Origin: Bacillota bacterium
GTDB taxonomy: Bacteria; Bacillota; Clostridia; Oscillospirales; Ruminococcaceae
Assembly (NCBI GenBank): GCA_023439605.1
Contig: JAEXNS010000058.1
Span: forward strand, 1-6,443
Direction of reading: 5' to 3'
DNA length: 6,443 nt
The first letter of the stretch is position 1. The number at the start of each line of letters is the position of its first letter. Both the position numbers and the translations under genes were made by a program. Below the pieces are notes generated by a model that was given only the letters and a program-made list of their open reading frames with translations, was not told the origin of the DNA and did no database searches. Below are positions 1-6,182 of the stretch, piece by piece.

Positions 1-2441
1 AAATCTCCTGAACGGTACATTTTTCCCTCACCAAATGGATTTTCAACAAATTTTTCTGCAGTAAGTTCTGGTCTGTTTAAATATCCTCTTGCAAGTCCTT
101 CTCCTGTTATACATAGTTCTCCTGGCAAATCTATTCCGCAAAGACTTTCTCCGTTTAATATATATATATTGCAATTGGCAATTGGTTTTCCTATTGTTAT
201 TTTTTTTGCATTTTTTTCTATTACTGCACTTGTTGAATCTACTGTACACTCCGCTGGTCCATACACATTTATGATTTCACCGCAAATATCTTTTTCATAT
301 ACCCCTGATGCTACAGCTACTGTAAGTTCTTCTCCTCCGACAATCAGCTTTTTTATTTTTGCCCTAATGCTGTTACCTTCAGATATCATCATCTTCATGT
401 GAGCAGGTGTACAATCACTTACATCTATTTTTCTTTCACTGTAGTATTTTAAAAGCATTGAGGCGTCCATTCTTTTTTCATCGCTCATCACATATAGGGT
501 TTTTCCACTAAGGAGTGCACCGAATATAATTTTTACCGATGCATCAAACACATACGCTGCAAGAAGGGCTGTTCTGCTTATACTTTCATCTAGAACTCCA
601 TTCATAAAATTTAGGCATAAGTTTACTACTCCTCGATGTATTACCTGTATCCCCTTTGGATTTCCAGTTGTTCCCGAGGTATATATACAATATATTCTGT
701 CATTTGCTTTGTTTATATGCTCTAGATTTTTGGACTCACCTCTCCAGACATCTTCATTTTTAAGGTCTATTAAAGGTATTTCTGCCGATAAATTTATTGC
801 CTCATCTGTATATTTCAACACTGCCTTCGGCTGACAATCCTCCAGAATAAACCTAATTCTAGCCTCTGGATATGTCGGATCTATTGGTACATAGGCTCCT
901 CCAGCCTTTATAATCCCATAAATTCCTATCACCATTTCTATGCTTCTGTCTGCTATTATTGCTACAAAATCATCTGGTTTTAAATTTAACTCTCTAAGCT
1001 TATGTGCCAAACTATTGACTCTTTCATTCATCTCTGAATATGTAAGTTCTTCATTTTCATATACTAGTGCAGTTCTGTCAGGTGTTCTCTCTATCTGCTG
1101 CTCAAGCAGCTCAATTACAGTCTTTTCCCTTGGGTAATCCAATTCTGTTGCATTAAATTCATTTCGAATTCTAATTCTTTCCTCATCTAAGCATATGTCT
1201 AATTTAGATATTCTGCACTTTTCATTGTATACTATATTAGTGATAATACTAACAATTCTGTTATGCATTAATTCAATCTGATATTCTGATATTACAAATG
1301 AATTATATTCATATTTTACTTCTAGTCTACCTTCTGAATTATAATCTGTAAGTTTCATTGCAAATGAGTTGGCATTGTCTTCTGAATTAATCCAAATAGG
1401 AGTAAACATATTGTAGGCTTCTTTTGGCAATGGAAGCATCTGATATGATACCAGAAAATCCGAAAGTGATTTTACATATTTTTCATCGTTGCTCATTACA
1501 TCGAAATTACTATGTTTTAACAAAGCAAACTCTTCATTTTTTTCATATCGAATATATTCTTCAAGTGTCATATTTCTATCAATATCTAAAATCAAAGGAA
1601 CAACTCGTGCAAATGTTCCAGTTGTATTTTTATAACATTTTTTTCTTCTGTTATGAATAAGCATTCCAATAGAAACAGACTGATTTCTAGTTATAATACT
1701 TTTATACAATGCTGAAACAGCATTAAACAATGTTGATTTACTTACCCCATTCTCTGTACAAAATCTCCCCATATCATCATTTAGCTTTTTTGGCAATATA
1801 AACGAATTACTTTTACCCTTTCCAGCTTGTCCTACTTCAGATTTATAAACAAATAATGATGTTCCATCATAATTATTTATTTTTTCATTCCAATACAATT
1901 CATCTTTTAAAAACTGGTTAGAACTGAGATACTTTGATTCATCATTTAGTACTGTCAAATAAGAACCCGATACATCATCAACATTATTTCCCGACAGATG
2001 ATCATAAATAAATGTTGCAATCAAAAGCATTGTCCATGCATCAGTAATAAGATGATCTAAAGAAAAAACAATATGAAATCTATCTGTTGATTTGATATAA
2101 CCAATAGAAAATTTGTAGAGAGTTTTATCATAGAAAAACAAGGGCATGTTAACTAATTTGCCTGCTTTATCAAAAAAATCTTGTTCGTCTTCACAGGTTA
2201 TCAATTCATAATTCAAAAATCGATAATCTGATATTATTTGTTTCACTTCACCTTTAGACATATTAATTTTTATTCTGAAAGAATCATTCATCTTTACGAG
2301 TTTATTCAATACTTCATTTAATATTTCATATTCTATTTTATTCTCAAATTTAAGAATCATAGATATGTTATTTACGCTAGTATTTTCAAAAAAAGCACCA
2401 ACCGAATACATTTGTTTCTGTGAAAATGATAAATTATACAT
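1..2441 (-). CDS. Non-ribosomal peptide synthetase, N-terminal C-A module (partial, runs off window)
   Basis: An unbroken frame of 813 codons runs from ATG 2441-2439 to the window edge; the gene continues outside. Residues 1 to about 430 are a condensation domain: SFSQKQMY (5-12, C1), NDSFRIKI (52-59, C2), DHLITDA (129-135, C3 in place of HHxxxDG), IGMLIHNR (258-265, C5) and FARVVPL (277-283, C6). Residues from about 440 are an adenylation domain: LTYSEM (466-471, A1), KAGGAYVPID (512-521, A2), YTSGTTGNPKG (587-597, A3), FDAS (632-635, A4), NVYGPAE (725-731, A5), GELCITGEGLARGYL (774-788, A6) and YRSGD (809-813, A7, cut here). Specificity positions aligned to GrsA read D633, A634, K637, D676, I700, G702, V726, V734, D735, close to the known Glu code. 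The carrier domain, later modules and any thioesterase lie outside. The enzyme should be cytoplasmic, activating an amino acid as its adenylate. The family assignment is secure; the Glu prediction is strong but is inference. Confidence 0.95.
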   Translation of the reverse strand, partial: MYNLSFSQKQMYSVGAFFENTSVNNISMILKFENKIEYEILNEVLNKLVKMNDSFRIKINMSKGEVKQIISDYRFLNYELITCEDEQDFFDKAGKLVNMPLFFYDKTLYKFSIGYIKSTDRFHIVFSLDHLITDAWTMLLIATFIYDHLSGNNVDDVSGSYLTVLNDESKYLSSNQFLKDELYWNEKINNYDGTSLFVYKSEVGQAGKGKSNSFILPKKLNDDMGRFCTENGVSKSTLFNAVSALYKSIITRNQSVSIGMLIHNRRKKCYKNTTGTFARVVPLILDIDRNMTLEEYIRYEKNEEFALLKHSNFDVMSNDEKYVKSLSDFLVSYQMLPLPKEAYNMFTPIWINSEDNANSFAMKLTDYNSEGRLEVKYEYNSFVISEYQIELMHNRIVSIITNIVYNEKCRISKLDICLDEERIRIRNEFNATELDYPREKTVIELLEQQIERTPDRTALVYENEELTYSEMNERVNSLAHKLRELNLKPDDFVAIIADRSIEMVIGIYGIIKAGGAYVPIDPTYPEARIRFILEDCQPKAVLKYTDEAINLSAEIPLIDLKNEDVWRGESKNLEHINKANDRIYCIYTSGTTGNPKGIQVIHRGVVNLCLNFMNGVLDESISRTALLAAYVFDASVKIIFGALLSGKTLYVMSDEKRMDASMLLKYYSERKIDVSDCTPAHMKMMISEGNSIRAKIKKLIVGGEELTVAVASGVYEKDICGEIINVYGPAECTVDSTSAVIEKNAKKITIGKPIANCNIYILNGESLCGIDLPGELCITGEGLARGYLNRPELTAEKFVENPFGEGKMYRSGD

Positions 2442-2447
2442 AAAAAA

Positions 2448-2453
2448 CCACCT
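2448..2453 (-). promoter_or_regulatory. Ribosome binding site of the NRPS gene
   Basis: On the minus strand AGGTGG lies 6 nt before the ATG at 2441. This is a strong, well-spaced Shine-Dalgarno sequence. It fixes the start at a point where the condensation-domain C1 motif follows after only four residues, as expected for a true N terminus. Confidence 0.85.
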
Positions 2454-2456
2454 AAT

Positions 2457-2477
2457 TTAATATTAAAAGTATATTAA
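2457..2477 (-). repeat. 7-bp inverted repeat just upstream of the NRPS ribosome binding site
   Basis: The arms TTAATAT (2457-2463) and ATATTAA (2471-2477) flank a 7-nt spacer and end 4 nt from the NRPS Shine-Dalgarno sequence. On the minus strand the spacer overlaps a -10-like TATACT (2468-2473), but there is no convincing -35 at 16-18 bp. It could be an operator or a weak RNA hairpin, or simply chance in AT-rich DNA. Confidence 0.3.
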
Positions 2478-2663
2478 TCAGAAATAGAATCATTTTTTTA
2501 ATTACACCAACTTTATTTGTGTTTTTATAAAAACGAAAAACATTTTCCTTTAACGACTATATGTGAGATATATTGCACATTATTTGTTTTTTAACAAAAC
2601 TAACTCAAAAAAACTGAAACCATACTCCTTAAAGTAAATATTATATATTTATTTTTCATTCCT

Positions 2664-2694
2664 ATATGTTTGATTTACTTAAAATCAAACATAT
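2664..2694 (-). other. 13-bp perfect stem-loop across the ATPase stop codon
   Basis: Positions 2664-2676 and 2682-2694 are perfectly complementary, with a 5-nt loop at 2677-2681. The upstream arm of the transcript contains the ATPase stop codon (TGA, 2685-2687). In the direction of transcription the stem is followed by AGGAATGAAAAATAAA, not a U-tract, so a classical intrinsic terminator is unlikely. It may stabilise the transporter part of the mRNA, mark a processing site, or reduce expression of the NRPS relative to the transporter. The structure is visible; the role is inference. Confidence 0.55.
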
Positions 2695-3356
2695 TTATCC
2701 TCAAGTACCTCTCCATCTTTTATAACTACAATCCTACTTCCCATAAATGCCATATCATTATTATGGGTAACCTGAACAATTGTAGCTTTTTCCGATTTAT
2801 TGATATCAATTAATAATTTCATAATTTCATTTCCTGTTTTACTATCAAGATTACCAGTTGGTTCATCAGCAAATATTATTTCTGGTTTATTAATCAAAGC
2901 TCTTGCAATTGCAACTCTCTGCTGCTGACCGCCAGATAATTCTCCAGGAAAAACATTGAGTTTTTTTTCAAGTCCAGTAATATTTATTAATTTTTCAAGC
3001 TGACTATTAATTTCATTTTTTTTCTTACCAGCCATAATTGCTGGTAAAACAATATTTTCACGAACAGTTAAATTTTCAACAAGATTAAAAAACTGAAAAA
3101 TAAACCCCATTGTATTACATCTTTTATAATCCAACTCACCTGTTTTTAACTTATTAATCATATCTCCTTGTATCCATACTTCACCACTTGATGGTTTTTC
3201 AATACCATCTGCAATATACATCAATGTACTCTTTCCGCTTCCAGATGGTCCAACAATTGAAACAAATTCTCCTGATTCAATTGATATATTAATACCCTTT
3301 AATACTTCTATACCATTATAATCTTTGCGTATATTTTTTAATTCAATAACTGGCAT
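2685..3356 (-). CDS. ABC transporter ATP-binding protein, MacB/LolD/FtsE-like family
   Basis: This is the 223-residue nucleotide-binding subunit, cytoplasmic, which hydrolyses ATP to drive the partner permease encoded directly upstream. All catalytic motifs are intact: Walker A GPSGSGKST (36-44), Q-loop Q88 in FIFQFFNLV, ABC signature LSGGQQQR (140-147), Walker B IIFADEP (160-166, catalytic E165), D-loop NLDS (169-172) and switch H198. The length and the FADEPTGNLDS block are typical of ATPases that pair with FtsX-fold permeases in lipoprotein release, macrolide export and antimicrobial-peptide resistance. AAAGGA (3364-3369) lies 7 nt before the ATG, and the gene starts 32 nt after the permease stop, so the two are co-transcribed and surely partners. 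One small oddity is ADG (49-51) after Walker A, where relatives usually have a GG-type turn. The substrate cannot be read from this subunit; the linked NRPS suggests a peptide product. Confidence 0.95.
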   Translation of the reverse strand: MPVIELKNIRKDYNGIEVLKGINISIESGEFVSIVGPSGSGKSTLMYIADGIEKPSSGEVWIQGDMINKLKTGELDYKRCNTMGFIFQFFNLVENLTVRENIVLPAIMAGKKKNEINSQLEKLINITGLEKKLNVFPGELSGGQQQRVAIARALINKPEIIFADEPTGNLDSKTGNEIMKLLIDINKSEKATIVQVTHNNDMAFMGSRIVVIKDGEVLEDKYV

Positions 3357-3363
3357 ATTACTT

Positions 3364-3369
3364 TCCTTT
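3364..3369 (-). promoter_or_regulatory. Ribosome binding site of the ATPase gene
   Basis: On the minus strand AAAGGA is followed by a 7-nt spacer and the ATG at 3356. It sits in the 32-nt gap after the permease stop and supports independent translation initiation within one operon transcript. Confidence 0.8.
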
Positions 3370-3388
3370 CAAATGAATTTAATATTTT

Positions 3389-5857
3389 TTATTCTCTGCG
3401 TAAATAGTAGTATATATTAATTTTTTTAATTATACAAAAAGGCACTAAAATCATAATCAAAAATAAAACAAAAGCGATTATAAAAATTTTTATAGCGTCC
3501 ATAACCGGATATTTCATTCCTGTACTTATTAAGTGATAATATACCACAATTTTATCGAGCATCTTAGTCGATATATATGAGAATAACAACCCTCCGATAA
3601 TACTATATCCAGCAACAAACAGCATTTGAATATTTGTGATTCTTATAAGTTGAGTATGAGACATAGATGTTGAAATCAGAACTGCAAACTCCTTTTTTCT
3701 GTTAAGAAAATCTGTGATAATATTGTTTACAATACCAAAAAAACAAATAATTAAATTGACGTACATAATATCACTAATTAATTTGAGAATTGAATCATTA
3801 CTCTGAGCCTGCTTTCCAAAGAAATCTTCTACATTTTTTAATACTACACTGTAATCCATCAAATAATCATCTAGCTGTTCAAATAATTCCTGAGATGTAG
3901 TATTCGTTTGAAAATACATAGTCTCAACATTATCTGATATATCCTTTTTGAATTTTTTCAAATCAATAATTGCTGTATTAGAAGCCGAATTAAATCTATA
4001 AGTATCACAAAATCCGATAACTGTAAAATCATATTCTTTTTCATTCACTTTACAGTGTACCACATCACCTACTTTTGCATATTTTTTATCAGAAAAAAAT
4101 TCATCAAGAATTATATTTTCTGAGTCTTTAAGCTCGGCAAGAAGAGATTCATCAACTTCTATTGAATGTTGAAGAAATTCATCAAAATCATCATTAACGT
4201 CTCGTCCTAATACTCCAATATTAATCTCTTTCCCACTATCATTAAAAATCATTTTACATTTATCGGAGTAAAATAACTGCATTGAATCTTCAACGCAACT
4301 TAAAGACTTAAGTTCATTTATATCTATATCATTATTATTATTAATTCCTAAAATCACATCAAAATTATAATTATTTTCATAAAAATAAAATATATCATGC
4401 ATTGAATTCTTGGCGGCAAATACTGGAATAATCAAGCCCAAAGATACCATTGATACAGTAATACTTCTTATAATGAGTTTATTATAAGCTATAGACCCTA
4501 AAGCATAACCTATTTTATTATTTATTCCGATTATTTTACCCACTGTTTTATTTATAAACACTATTATCAAAGGATAAACTACAATAATACTAAATATAAT
4601 TACCAAATATCCGAAAATCGACAATAAATCCTCACCTAAAACAGCCAACAAACATCCCACTACTGCAATAGCACCTAAAATAATATACTTTTTAGGTTTA
4701 TATGTAACCATTTTCGAATTAGCATTTCTGATAATATTTATAATTGGCCTTTTAAATATTTTTAGAAGCATTAATACAGTTAAAACCGATGAATACAAAA
4801 CAGGAAAAGCAAACGAAATAATTATTAGCCAAACATTAGTTTCGACTCTAATATCTTTAACCCCAATTAATAAATATACTAAATATTTATAAAAAACACT
4901 ACCAAGTAAAGCACCAACAACTCCACCTGAAACTCCATACAATAAAGTTTCAGACATCATAATAATACCAATTTTAATTTTACTGATTCCTATACTTCTA
5001 AAAGCACCTATAACAGAAATATGAGATTCAAATATATGATTATACAAAGCCCATATAACTATAGTAGAAAGGATAATAACAATCATTAGTACAATAAGCA
5101 AAATTGTATTCAAATTTGCTATGGCCTTTTTTTCATCATTTTCATTTATCAATGACGAAAACTCATAATTAGGATTATCTTTATTTAATTGTTCTAAAAC
5201 ATCCTGCTTAACATTATCATTTTCTATGTCATAATAAACAGAATTAAACTTAAAATCCATTTGTGATAATTCTTCAAATACAGCGGTTGATACAATTGCC
5301 TGATCATAAAGAGACGCTTGGCTTAACAGTCCTTTATTGTCTGGTATTGAAATCACTTCTACTTTACACTTTCTGTCAGCATAACTTAGTTCAATTGTAT
5401 CTCCCTCCTTGTAATTATATGTCTCAATAAAATCCTTTGATACCATTAACACTAACTCATCATTACTGAATTTCTTGTCATCTTTTTCTTCAACCAGACC
5501 CATGTCAATAAATCTTTCAAAATCAGCACTATATAAAACCATTCTTCTTTTTTTACTATCATTTTCAAATGATGCAACAAAATTTTCTACTTCAATAATA
5601 TTTTTGAATTGATATTTATCACTAAATATTAATTCATTATTATCAATAAAAAGTAAATTGTTTCGATTATGGCCAATAATATCTGCATCTCCATATTTAA
5701 GCTGATTACTTTTTCGATATAAATCTGCACCTGTATACAGCATAAGAAGATTTACCAAAAGCAACGCTGCCATTATTGAAAAAGAAAAAATGACAATCGC
5801 TGACTTTAATTTTGATTTTCTTACTGTTCGTAGCATGTAATTAATTACTAATCTCAT
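3389..5857 (-). CDS. ABC transporter permease, duplicated FtsX/MacB-type, ten predicted membrane segments
   Basis: This 822-residue integral membrane protein has two copies of the FtsX plan. By hydrophobicity, helix 1 is at 17-40, a large extracytoplasmic domain spans about 42-247, and helices 2-4 lie near 250-272, 298-330 and 341-367. Two extra helices follow near 391-407 and 411-435. The second copy has a helix near 463-481, an extracytoplasmic domain at about 485-690, and helices near 692-714, 742-763 and 786-812. The cytoplasmic loops FESHISVIGAFRSIG (276-290) and RKKEFAVLISTSMS (720-733) are the coupling regions that contact the ATPase in this family. Two large outer domains set it apart from BceB-type permeases, which have one. 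The family handles lipoproteins, antibiotics and peptides, usually by mechanotransmission rather than a simple channel. Export of, or self-protection against, the NRPS product is inferred from context. An in-frame TAG 18 nt upstream excludes a longer ATG start; the next ATG (codon 8, at 5836) has no Shine-Dalgarno sequence. Confidence 0.9.
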   Translation of the reverse strand: MRLVINYMLRTVRKSKLKSAIVIFSFSIMAALLLVNLLMLYTGADLYRKSNQLKYGDADIIGHNRNNLLFIDNNELIFSDKYQFKNIIEVENFVASFENDSKKRRMVLYSADFERFIDMGLVEEKDDKKFSNDELVLMVSKDFIETYNYKEGDTIELSYADRKCKVEVISIPDNKGLLSQASLYDQAIVSTAVFEELSQMDFKFNSVYYDIENDNVKQDVLEQLNKDNPNYEFSSLINENDEKKAIANLNTILLIVLMIVIILSTIVIWALYNHIFESHISVIGAFRSIGISKIKIGIIMMSETLLYGVSGGVVGALLGSVFYKYLVYLLIGVKDIRVETNVWLIIISFAFPVLYSSVLTVLMLLKIFKRPIINIIRNANSKMVTYKPKKYIILGAIAVVGCLLAVLGEDLLSIFGYLVIIFSIIVVYPLIIVFINKTVGKIIGINNKIGYALGSIAYNKLIIRSITVSMVSLGLIIPVFAAKNSMHDIFYFYENNYNFDVILGINNNNDIDINELKSLSCVEDSMQLFYSDKCKMIFNDSGKEINIGVLGRDVNDDFDEFLQHSIEVDESLLAELKDSENIILDEFFSDKKYAKVGDVVHCKVNEKEYDFTVIGFCDTYRFNSASNTAIIDLKKFKKDISDNVETMYFQTNTTSQELFEQLDDYLMDYSVVLKNVEDFFGKQAQSNDSILKLISDIMYVNLIICFFGIVNNIITDFLNRKKEFAVLISTSMSHTQLIRITNIQMLFVAGYSIIGGLLFSYISTKMLDKIVVYYHLISTGMKYPVMDAIKIFIIAFVLFLIMILVPFCIIKKINIYYYLRRE

Positions 5858-5864
5858 AATATTG

Positions 5865-5894
5865 ATCGAAATCTATTTCGATACTCTCCTCTCT
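5865..5894 (-). promoter_or_regulatory. Permease ribosome binding site with a hairpin between Shine-Dalgarno and ATG
   Basis: A purine-rich Shine-Dalgarno sequence (AGAGAGGAGAGT, 5883-5894, core AGGAG 5886-5890) lies 28 nt from the permease ATG, too far for normal initiation. Eighteen of those 28 nt form a perfect inverted repeat, ATCGAAATAGATTTCGAT (5865-5882). Folded, it leaves an effective spacing of 10 nt. Folding may therefore be required for translation; phage T4 has known cases of such structural spacing. The same palindrome could instead be a protein-binding site in DNA. The geometry is directly visible; the mechanism is inference. Confidence 0.55.
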
Positions 5895-5933
5895 AAATAT
5901 TTTTGAATTTCCCTTTTAAAGCTCTTTTTTCTA

Positions 5934-5981
5934 TTTATCTATTTTACTCCATTTAATCAATGAATTAGAAAAATAGATAAA
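5934..5981 (-). repeat. 12-bp perfect inverted repeat in the leader
   Basis: The arms 5934-5945 (TTTATCTATTTT on the plus strand) and 5970-5981 are perfectly complementary around a 24-nt loop. On the minus-strand RNA the loop carries AATTCATTGATTAAATGGAG, which can also pair with an upstream segment (6016-6025). No U-tract follows, so it is not an obvious terminator. Confidence 0.45.
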
Positions 5982-6025
5982 AATATAAAACCAATGCAAT
6001 TCATTAATGAATATGATTGATTAAA
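5952..6025 (-). repeat. 10-bp inverted repeat competing with the neighbouring stem
   Basis: TTTAATCAAT (5952-5961) and ATTGATTAAA (6016-6025), given on the plus strand, are perfectly complementary over 10 bp with a 54-nt interval. The lower arm lies in the loop of the 5934-5981 repeat, and the upper arm is shared with the tight hairpin at 6019-6034. The three structures cannot all form as simple hairpins, so a switch is possible. AT content makes chance pairing a real alternative. Confidence 0.35.
5957..6004 (-). CDS. Possible 15-residue hydrophobic leader peptide
   Basis: ATG at 6004 opens a short frame encoding MNCIGFIFLSIFLIH and ending in TGA (5957-5959). It lies within the leader and overlaps the alternative stems: the start codon sits in the 14-bp palindrome ATTCATTAATGAAT (5999-6012), and the 3' end covers part of the 5952-5961 arm. 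Ribosomes on it would affect folding downstream. Against it, the nearest Shine-Dalgarno sequence (AGAGGT, 6035-6040) is 30 nt away and comes within 14 nt only if the 6019-6034 hairpin is folded. There is no homology support. Confidence 0.2.
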   Translation of the reverse strand: MNCIGFIFLSIFLIH

Positions 6026-6040
6026 AATTTAATCACCTCT
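6019..6040 (-). promoter_or_regulatory. Orphan Shine-Dalgarno followed by a tight hairpin
   Basis: On the minus strand AGAGGTG (6034-6040) runs straight into GATTAAATTTTTAATC (6019-6034), a 7-bp perfect stem with a 2-nt loop. This is the same arrangement seen before the permease start, but here the next ATG belongs only to the 15-codon frame at 6004. GTG at 6036-6034 would open a 10-codon frame but has no spaced ribosome binding site. It may mark translation of a leader peptide. Confidence 0.3.
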
Positions 6041-6043
6041 ACT

Positions 6044-6049
6044 ATTATA
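6044..6049 (-). promoter_or_regulatory. Isolated consensus -10 hexamer (weak second promoter candidate)
   Basis: A perfect TATAAT occurs on the minus strand, but the hexamers at 17 and 18 bp spacing (TCTGTT, TTCTGT) are poor -35 matches and there is no TG extension. If active, its transcript would start near 6037, within the AGAGGTG element. It is probably chance in AT-rich DNA. Confidence 0.2.
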
Positions 6050-6072
6050 ATATTTTAACCATGAGAAACAGA

Positions 6073-6099
6073 AACACTTTATATAAACTTAAAAGTGTT
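6073..6099 (-). repeat. 8-bp inverted repeat in the leader
   Basis: AACACTTT (6073-6080) and AAAGTGTT (6092-6099) form a perfect 8-bp stem around an 11-nt loop. It has more GC than most leader stems. In the RNA it is followed by UCUGUUUCUC, a broken pyrimidine run, so a weak terminator or pause site cannot be excluded. Confidence 0.4.
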
Positions 6100-6182
6100 A
6101 TTAATAAAATGAATAACCAAATCAATCTTACAGTTAATTATCCCCTTTAAATCTAGAAAATTCAATAGATAAATATACAAAA

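Larger units (their letters stand above)
2442..2684. other. AT-rich gap between ATPase and NRPS genes, no gene seen
   Basis: I find no plausible coding region on either strand in this 243-bp gap. It holds three AT-rich palindromic stretches besides the stem at the ATPase stop: 2457-2477, a perfect 14-bp palindrome GTTTTTATAAAAAC (2521-2534), and TTTGTT/AACAAA around a 4-nt spacer (2583-2598). No element has both a good -35 and a good -10, so an internal NRPS promoter is possible but unproven. None of the stems is followed by a clean T-run on the minus strand, so read-through from the transporter genes into the NRPS gene is the simplest expectation. Confidence 0.6.

Noticed and set aside
89..1660. 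Several open frames of 61-78 codons on the plus strand within 89-274, 169-402, 940-1137 and 1424-1660, plus a minus-strand frame at 43-249.
   Set aside because: All lie inside the NRPS coding frame, which has continuous, motif-verified homology; none has a good ribosome binding site or a recognisable product.
2502..2543. A 13-residue minus-strand frame (MFFVFIKTQIKLV) in the gap before the NRPS.
   Set aside because: Its AAAGGA is only 2 nt from the ATG, the peptide has no recognisable feature, and such short frames are common in AT-rich DNA.
2641..2694. An intrinsic terminator between the ATPase and NRPS genes.
   Set aside because: The stem at 2664-2694 is followed by AGGAATGAAAAATAAA in the direction of transcription, with no U-run, and it is AU-rich rather than GC-rich.
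5834..5836. Permease start at the second ATG (codon 8).
   Set aside because: The bases before it (TTAGTAATTAATTAC on the minus strand) have no Shine-Dalgarno sequence, whereas the first ATG has one at an effective 10-nt spacing once the hairpin is folded.
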